Of a DNA stretch of 64,000 bases, positions 59,414-64,000 are shown piece by piece. Source of the DNA: Cordilura impudica. Taxonomy: Eukaryota; Arthropoda; Insecta; Diptera; Scathophagidae. The stretch spans positions 55,047,908-55,111,907 of the forward strand of contig OY821521.1 of assembly GCA_963682025.1 (NCBI GenBank), read 5' to 3'. How positions within the stretch are numbered: the first letter of the stretch is position 1; each line of letters begins with the position of its first letter. The notes under the pieces were generated by a model. That model was not told where the DNA came from. It saw nothing but the letters and a program-made list of their open reading frames with translations, and did not search any database. The translations under genes and the position numbers were made by a program.

Positions 59414-61499
59414 AAAATAATAATAATAAATTCCCGTCGTTCCTATAAGGAGCATAGGGCCATAACATATCTGTTCCATTCAATTCTGTCCAACGCTAGT
59501 GCCTTAATCTCGTTCCAGCTCTTGTTCATTCTGGCAGCTTCCAATTCAATTTGGCGACGCCATGTGTGTGATGGTCTTCCTCTTCTTCGGCTACCTTGAG
59601 GGTTCCATTCAATAGCATTTCTTGTGGTATCATTCAGTGGCCTTCGCAAGGTATGACCAATCCAACGCCATTTTCTTCTAAGAATTTCATTACTAATGGT
59701 GGTTTGATTTGTTTCTCTCCATAGCCTTTCGTTCGAAATTGTTTGAGGCCAAAATATTCTTAGAACTCTTCGTAGACATCGATTTATAAACACTTGCAAT
59801 GAGTTTATATCACGAACCACTGCGTTCCAAGACTCGCATCCATAAAGAAGCACGGATTTAATGCAAGAATTGAACATGTTAATTTTTGTTCTTTTTGACA
59901 TGTGAGGAGATCGCCAAATGGGATTTAAGAGACCAAATGATCGCTTACCAAGATTAATGCGACTCTGTATATCATTACTGGAACCCCAGTTGTTGTTAAT
60001 AAACTACCCAGGTAGGTGAATTTGGAAACATCTTCTAACACTATATCATTTATGGAAAACGTTCTGTTGTTTGAAGAGTTGATGCGCATTACCTTGGTCT
60101 TTGCTATGTTTATTTTCATACCGGCTTTTTCTGCTTCTTTCTGTACTGGTATGATCTTTGCCGCCATGTCGTTGTAGTTATGTGAAAGCAGACAAATGTC
60201 ATCAGCATAGTCGAGATCCTCAAGCCTTCTATGAAATCCCCATGAAATTCCTCTTTCTTCACGGGTTGCTTTATTCATGATGTTGTCTAAGACTATGTTG
60301 AAAAGCAGGGGGGATAAAATGCAACCTTGCCTCACGCCAGTATTTACGGTAAATCTATCACTCACGCAACCTTCATGCATCACTCTGCAGCACACATTAT
60401 TATAGAGGGCTTGAATCAATGATATCTTGGTGGGTGTGCCTTTACATGCGAGGGCATTCCAAATAGCTGAGTGTGCGAGGGTATCAAAGGCCTTCTCGAA
60501 GTCTATGAAAACGAGGTACAAAGGGGATCTCCACTCGACGGACTGTTCTATTATAATCCGGAGGCTGTTCACATGGTCTATGCAGGATTTTTGGCGTCGA
60601 AAGCCAGCTTGTTCATTTCGAAGATTTGAAACGAATGCGGCTGTGTTATAACTTTGTTTGCTATGTTGATGAGTGTGATACCACGATAAGTCTCCTTTTT
60701 TTGGGATGTTAATGATTAACCCTTCCTTAAGTTCATCGCATAGTTGATTAGTCCTCCAAAATTCCTCAATAATTTTATACATAAAACAGGCGCTTGTTTG
60801 TGGTGCTGTTTTGAGAAGCTCGGGGGAGATGTTATCTATACCTGGAGACTTGTTGTTCTTAAGGGCAATTATGGATTCTATAATTTCGGGTATATCAGGG
60901 CATTCTGTAGGTATATCATTCCTTATATCGTGGTGGTCGCAGTCACAAGGATCGTGCTGTATGGATACTGTATCTGACAACATAGTAGAGTAATGTTGCA
61001 ACCATAATTCCATTTGGCCACTTTTTGATGTAATTATTTCGCCGTTGTTGGATTTAAGAGGTTTTGCCGTTGTAAAGTTCTTCTGAGTAAGTTTCCTGGT
61101 TATATTATATAGATCCTTAGTACGGTTATTCACAGATGCGATTTCTGCTTCTCTAGCAAGATCATCAAACCATCTGCGTTTGTCATTACGTGCATTTCTT
61201 TTCACACTCTTATCAATAGTCCGGTATATTGTGCGTAACCTTAGTTTTTCATCGTGCGTCAATGCATTATTTATTTGTGCTTTTGTATTCCTTCTTTCAG
61301 CAATCAAGTCCCAGGTAGTATCTGAAATCCAATGCTTCCTATTGTTGGTTTTGAATACTATATGCTCTTTAGCAGCCGATGTAAAACATTCTTCTACCGT
61401 CTTCCAGCCAATTGGTTTGGTTGTGAGGCTTCTAGAGAGGTTCTTAATGCTTCAGAATAGGTGTTCAGTATGGTTGGATTTTTTAGTTAGATTTTTTAG
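59414..61499 (-). mobile_element. RTE-type LINE, 5'-truncated, with 14-bp target duplication
   Basis: ATTGTGACACTTTA occurs at 59400-59413 and again at 61500-61513, and is single in the related hAT-like element at 41200, so it is the target duplication. The 3' tail (read on the minus strand) is a short TTATTATTATTATT-type array, not a poly-A, which is a known RTE trait. Insertion is younger than its hAT-like host. Confidence 0.9.
59443..61480 (-). pseudogene. RTE-type reverse transcriptase, lightly damaged
   Basis: Minus-strand polyprotein fragment that begins in the linker after the lost endonuclease (GRKTVEECFTS-like text near 61400, then DLIAERRNTKAQINNAL). RT blocks: IIESIIALKNNKSPGIDNIS, EGLIINIPKKGDLS, NEQAGFRRQKSCIDHVNSLR, LVFIDFEKAFDTL (first Asp), NTGVRQGCILSPLLFNIVLD, LDYADDICLLS with YADD at 60198-60209, and the thumb/C-terminus SVLLYGCESWNAV, RRKWRWIGHTLRRPL, GSRRRGRPSHTWRR, ending at a stop at 59443. 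Defects: a frameshift plus a small deletion between KKGDLS and NEQAGF near 60640-60690, and a one-base loss near 59985. The first 1 kb or so of the element, with the apurinic endonuclease, is absent. Clade assigned from the C-terminal style and the TAA-type tail. Confidence 0.87.
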
Positions 61500-62500
61500 A
61501 TTGTGACACTTTAGTGCGCAAAATTTGAGCCAAATCGGGCAATGCTTTCTGGACGCACATTGAGTTCAAAATTCAAGTATGCATTTATATGAAAAAATTA
61601 TAAAAAAAAATAATTTTTCCCAAAAATTCTGATATTAATAATGGCACTTCAATTAAATTAATCAATAAACCATAATCTGGAGTAAATTATCTTTCTAACA
61701 AAATAACAAAATCTATTATCGGTTGAAAAACAGCCAGTTATATCAAGTTCCCTAGGCAATAAATGCGCCAGAGACCATTTGATAAAGAAAATCGAGCTCA
61801 ATTTTTAAAGACATTGAAATAATTCACAGCAACAACATTTTTGCATTCTACTGATCCCAGGATGATCTTATGTAAAGTATTTTGCATCTCGTCTATGGTT
61901 ATGCCGTTCTAAATTAATGTCAAAACAGTACGTATTTTTTAGCACTATTTCAAAATCTCCAATTTTACTTTTTCAAAAATTTTGTTCAAGAAATTTTCCG
62001 AAATCATTGTTTGGACTTTAAGCTCTCATTAACAAAATATATATGATTAAAAATGCCAAATATTGTAGCTATCCTTTTCCTAATTTGGCGAGGGCAGCGT
62101 TTTTATTTCAGCGGATTTGAAGAAAAATTTGATTTTTCATACTTTATCAACTTTTAGGCTACATCTTTTTGGTGTTTTCATATCTCATATATCTTTTTTC
62201 AAAATATTATACTACTTGATATAGGTTCTCAATCTTGTAAATTAAGATTAAATTGAAACACAACAAACTTCCCTCTTTAAGGTCAAAAGTCAAATTTAAG
62301 GAGATTTACATTTTTTTTAAACAAAATATCGATATAATATATATTTGCGGAAGGATTTCGATAAAACTTGTTGATAATATTTTAGTAATTATATAAAATA
62401 ATTTTCTGGACTTATTTTCTAGTTCCAGTGTCACAATAATCCGACCTGAACACCTCAAAGTTCAACCAAAAATTTTTTCATACAAACCGCTGTCACCCAA

Positions 62501-63060
62501 ATGTGTATATGTGTATGTGTTTTTGTTTGAACCGATTGAACCGATCTTCCTGAATTTTTAACAGTCTCACTGTGTATTTGGAAGAAACTATAGGAACGTC
62601 CCATACAAAGTGAATTTTTTATATTATTTTTATTGCTACTGTTCTTAATTTTAGTAGCCATGCCGAAATTGGGCGGGATCGGATAAGTGGGCTTGGCAAC
62701 TCCCACACAAATTAATTATTCAATATCATACATCTCGAGTACTATGACAGAGACAGCTTTGCAAATTTGTCTAAGGTCATCTCTTATTAATGTCAGTAGT
62801 CGCACAAAAAAGAGCGGTTCGGATCAATGGGCGTGGCACACCCATATAAAGTAAATATTAAAAGTGCTGTAACATTGAACAAAAAATGGGCTTGATCGGA
62901 GCATTGGGCGTGGCACTGCCCACTAAAAGGGAAAGCCTTGACACTTTGTACGTGTCCATCAGATATAAATGTGAGTAGTCAGATAAAAAATAGCGGTGTA
63001 GGATTAGTGGACATGGCACCTCCTATACGAAAAAACTTGAAGTACTCAGCGGCAGTAAAA
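62501..63060. repeat. diverged tandem units with GGGCGTGGCAC theme
   Basis: Four units at roughly 110-150-bp spacing carry GGGCTTGGCAACTCCCACA (62688), GGGCGTGGCACACCCATATA (62829), GGGCGTGGCACTGCCCACT (62906) and GGACATGGCACCTCCTATA (63009), each preceded by a GGATCGG/GATTAG-type stretch. Non-coding. Confidence 0.6.
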
Positions 63061-63418
63061 GCGACAGTCTTGAAACTTGAAACAAATACATTAATTACCA
63101 ATGTGGAAATTATGGGCGGAATCGCCAATTCAAAAATCAACTAAATCAAAATTCGCCAAACCCGAAAATAGAGAAAAAATCGCCAAAAAGAAAACAAATC
63201 GCCACGATAAAAAGTTGCCAAAATAAAATCTATGAAATAAAAAATTGCCAAATGATGTTCTAAATTTAGTCAATTGTTAAGTGTTGCCGGATTTAACTTG
63301 TAAAATTCATGTTTTCTCATGCGCAGCTATATGTAGCTTACTCCAGAGAAGGAACTTCGAAAAATTTGGAAATTTTGCACCGAATGGAATAAAATAAAAA
63401 TATAAAATAAATAAAAAC
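63061..63418. other. spacer, nothing recognised
   Basis: AT-rich; a loose AAAATCGCCAAA theme recurs at 63110-63250 (TCGCCAATTC, TTCGCCAAAC, ATCGCCAAAAAG, ATCGCCACG, TTGCCAAA). No gene. Confidence 0.4.
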
Positions 63419-64000
63419 CAAGTAAGAAAGTCGGTCTAGACTGACTATGTGATACCCTATACCATGCGTTTAGAGAATTGGTCTTAAGTGCAACTAATTG
63501 GGCATAAATATATACAAACGAAATTTGAGAAAAATCTGTGAAATATTTTTGTTTTTTGATAGTTTCAAGTAAAGATCGGGAAGCAGCTTTATATGGTGGC
63601 TATGACTAAGAATTGTTATAAACGGTTTATTTTTGGACTACTGATTAGTGGATATAATAAACACACACAAACTCAATTTGACCGAGATCTATATGATAAA
63701 ATGGATCTTATGGCAATTTAAGTCGATTTCGTATGGACCATTTGTATGGGGATTAGGTCTGAACCTGCACCGATTATCAATAATTTCAATGACATATAAA
63801 AAGCTTATATACTTAATTTCATCAAAATATATTCATATTTCCAACCTGTAGTTAGATTACAATGTTTACAGGGGCACACAGACAGACAGACGGACGATCG
63901 GTATAATAAAAGATGGGTCTAGGTTAAATGTTTTTGGTAGTTACAAACATCGCCAAAGTCATTATACCCTGACTACGTAGTGGTATGGGGTATAAAAATA
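63419..64000 (-). repeat. GTCC element, reaching the window edge
   Basis: Starts CAAGTAAGAAAGTCGGTC, lacks about 150 bp between GGGCATAAA and TATACAAACG, has GACAGACAGACGGACGATCG at 63879, and ends GTAGTGGTATGGGG then TATAAAAATA at the last base. Complete or nearly so at its end. Confidence 0.85.

Larger units (their letters stand above)
59345..62500. mobile_element. hAT-like non-autonomous element A, copy 2
   Basis: Left end TGGGGTGACAGCC, right complement TTGGGTGACAGCG, with inner GTGCGGGTCGGATTATTGTG and its inverted partner near 62420-62450. Flanks ATGTATAA and ATGTGTAT may be a decayed 8-bp target duplication. The interior matches 41400-42160 at DNA level. Interrupted by an RTE LINE at 59414-61499; about 1.06 kb without it. 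Confidence 0.78.

Noticed and set aside
60427..61506. Open frames on the + strand opposite the RTE reverse transcriptase
   Set aside because: Shadows of the minus-strand coding sequence.

Overview
AT-rich (estimated about 70% A+T by eye) repeat-laden nuclear DNA of an insect, most likely a brachyceran fly. The reasons are (GTCY)n-bearing interspersed elements of the Drosophila mini-me/DINE-1 type, mariner, Tc1, hAT, Helitron and Transib DNA transposons, RTE- and jockey-type LINE remnants, and the near absence of host coding sequence. No rRNA, tRNA, LTR retrotransposon, viral gene or CRISPR was seen. No complete host gene is visible. The best host-gene trace is one candidate internal exon at 44350-44537 on the + strand, with acceptor and donor sites. 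There is also an unidentified open frame at 16198-16416 and a very weak first-exon candidate at 32232-32286.

The main result is at 53653-57894, a three-layer nest. The outermost layer is a non-autonomous Helitron (5' TC, 3' hairpin plus CTAG, inserted between A and T). It is interrupted at 53694-57583 by a Transib/RAG1-like transposon with 36-bp inverted ends that start with CACAGTG, the V(D)J heptamer, and a 5-bp target duplication, CGATG. That element carries a decayed transposase (54530-56907). The transposase keeps a putative second catalytic Asp, a CxxC, an HxxxxH and an acidic SEEAQE segment, in the order and approximate spacing of the RAG1 catalytic/zinc core. The stretch expected to hold the first catalytic Asp has been deleted. 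A (GTCC)n element is inserted in turn within the transposase gene.

Layout. 1-9.2 kb: AT-rich spacer with GTCY elements and mariner/Tc1 scraps. 7.9-10.8 kb: two copies of a 0.4-kb inverted-terminal-repeat MITE. 11-20 kb: Helitron copies, a 7-mer minisatellite, a foldback element, GTCC elements. 21-25 kb: jockey-like RT remnant, then a complete mariner with two frameshifts in A-runs. 25.5-30.6 kb: an inverted pair of repeats, hAT-derived repeats, a Tc1 pseudogene. 34.6-35.9 kb: a degenerate palindromic satellite. 36-53.5 kb: at least eight GTCC elements, Helitrons, two hAT-like elements with 8-bp target duplications and a Tc1 relic. 53.6-57.9 kb: the Transib nest. 59.3-62.5 kb: a hAT-like element split by a 5'-truncated RTE LINE with a 14-bp target duplication. 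62.6-64 kb: diverged tandem units and a last GTCC element.

The genes do not form a pathway. The window records sequential transposition, and the nesting gives relative ages: Helitron before Transib before GTCC element; hAT-like before RTE; hAT-like before GTCC element; Tc1-like before GTCC element. Strand for GTCC elements is given with the (GTCC)n strand as sense; for Helitrons, with TC...CTAG as sense.
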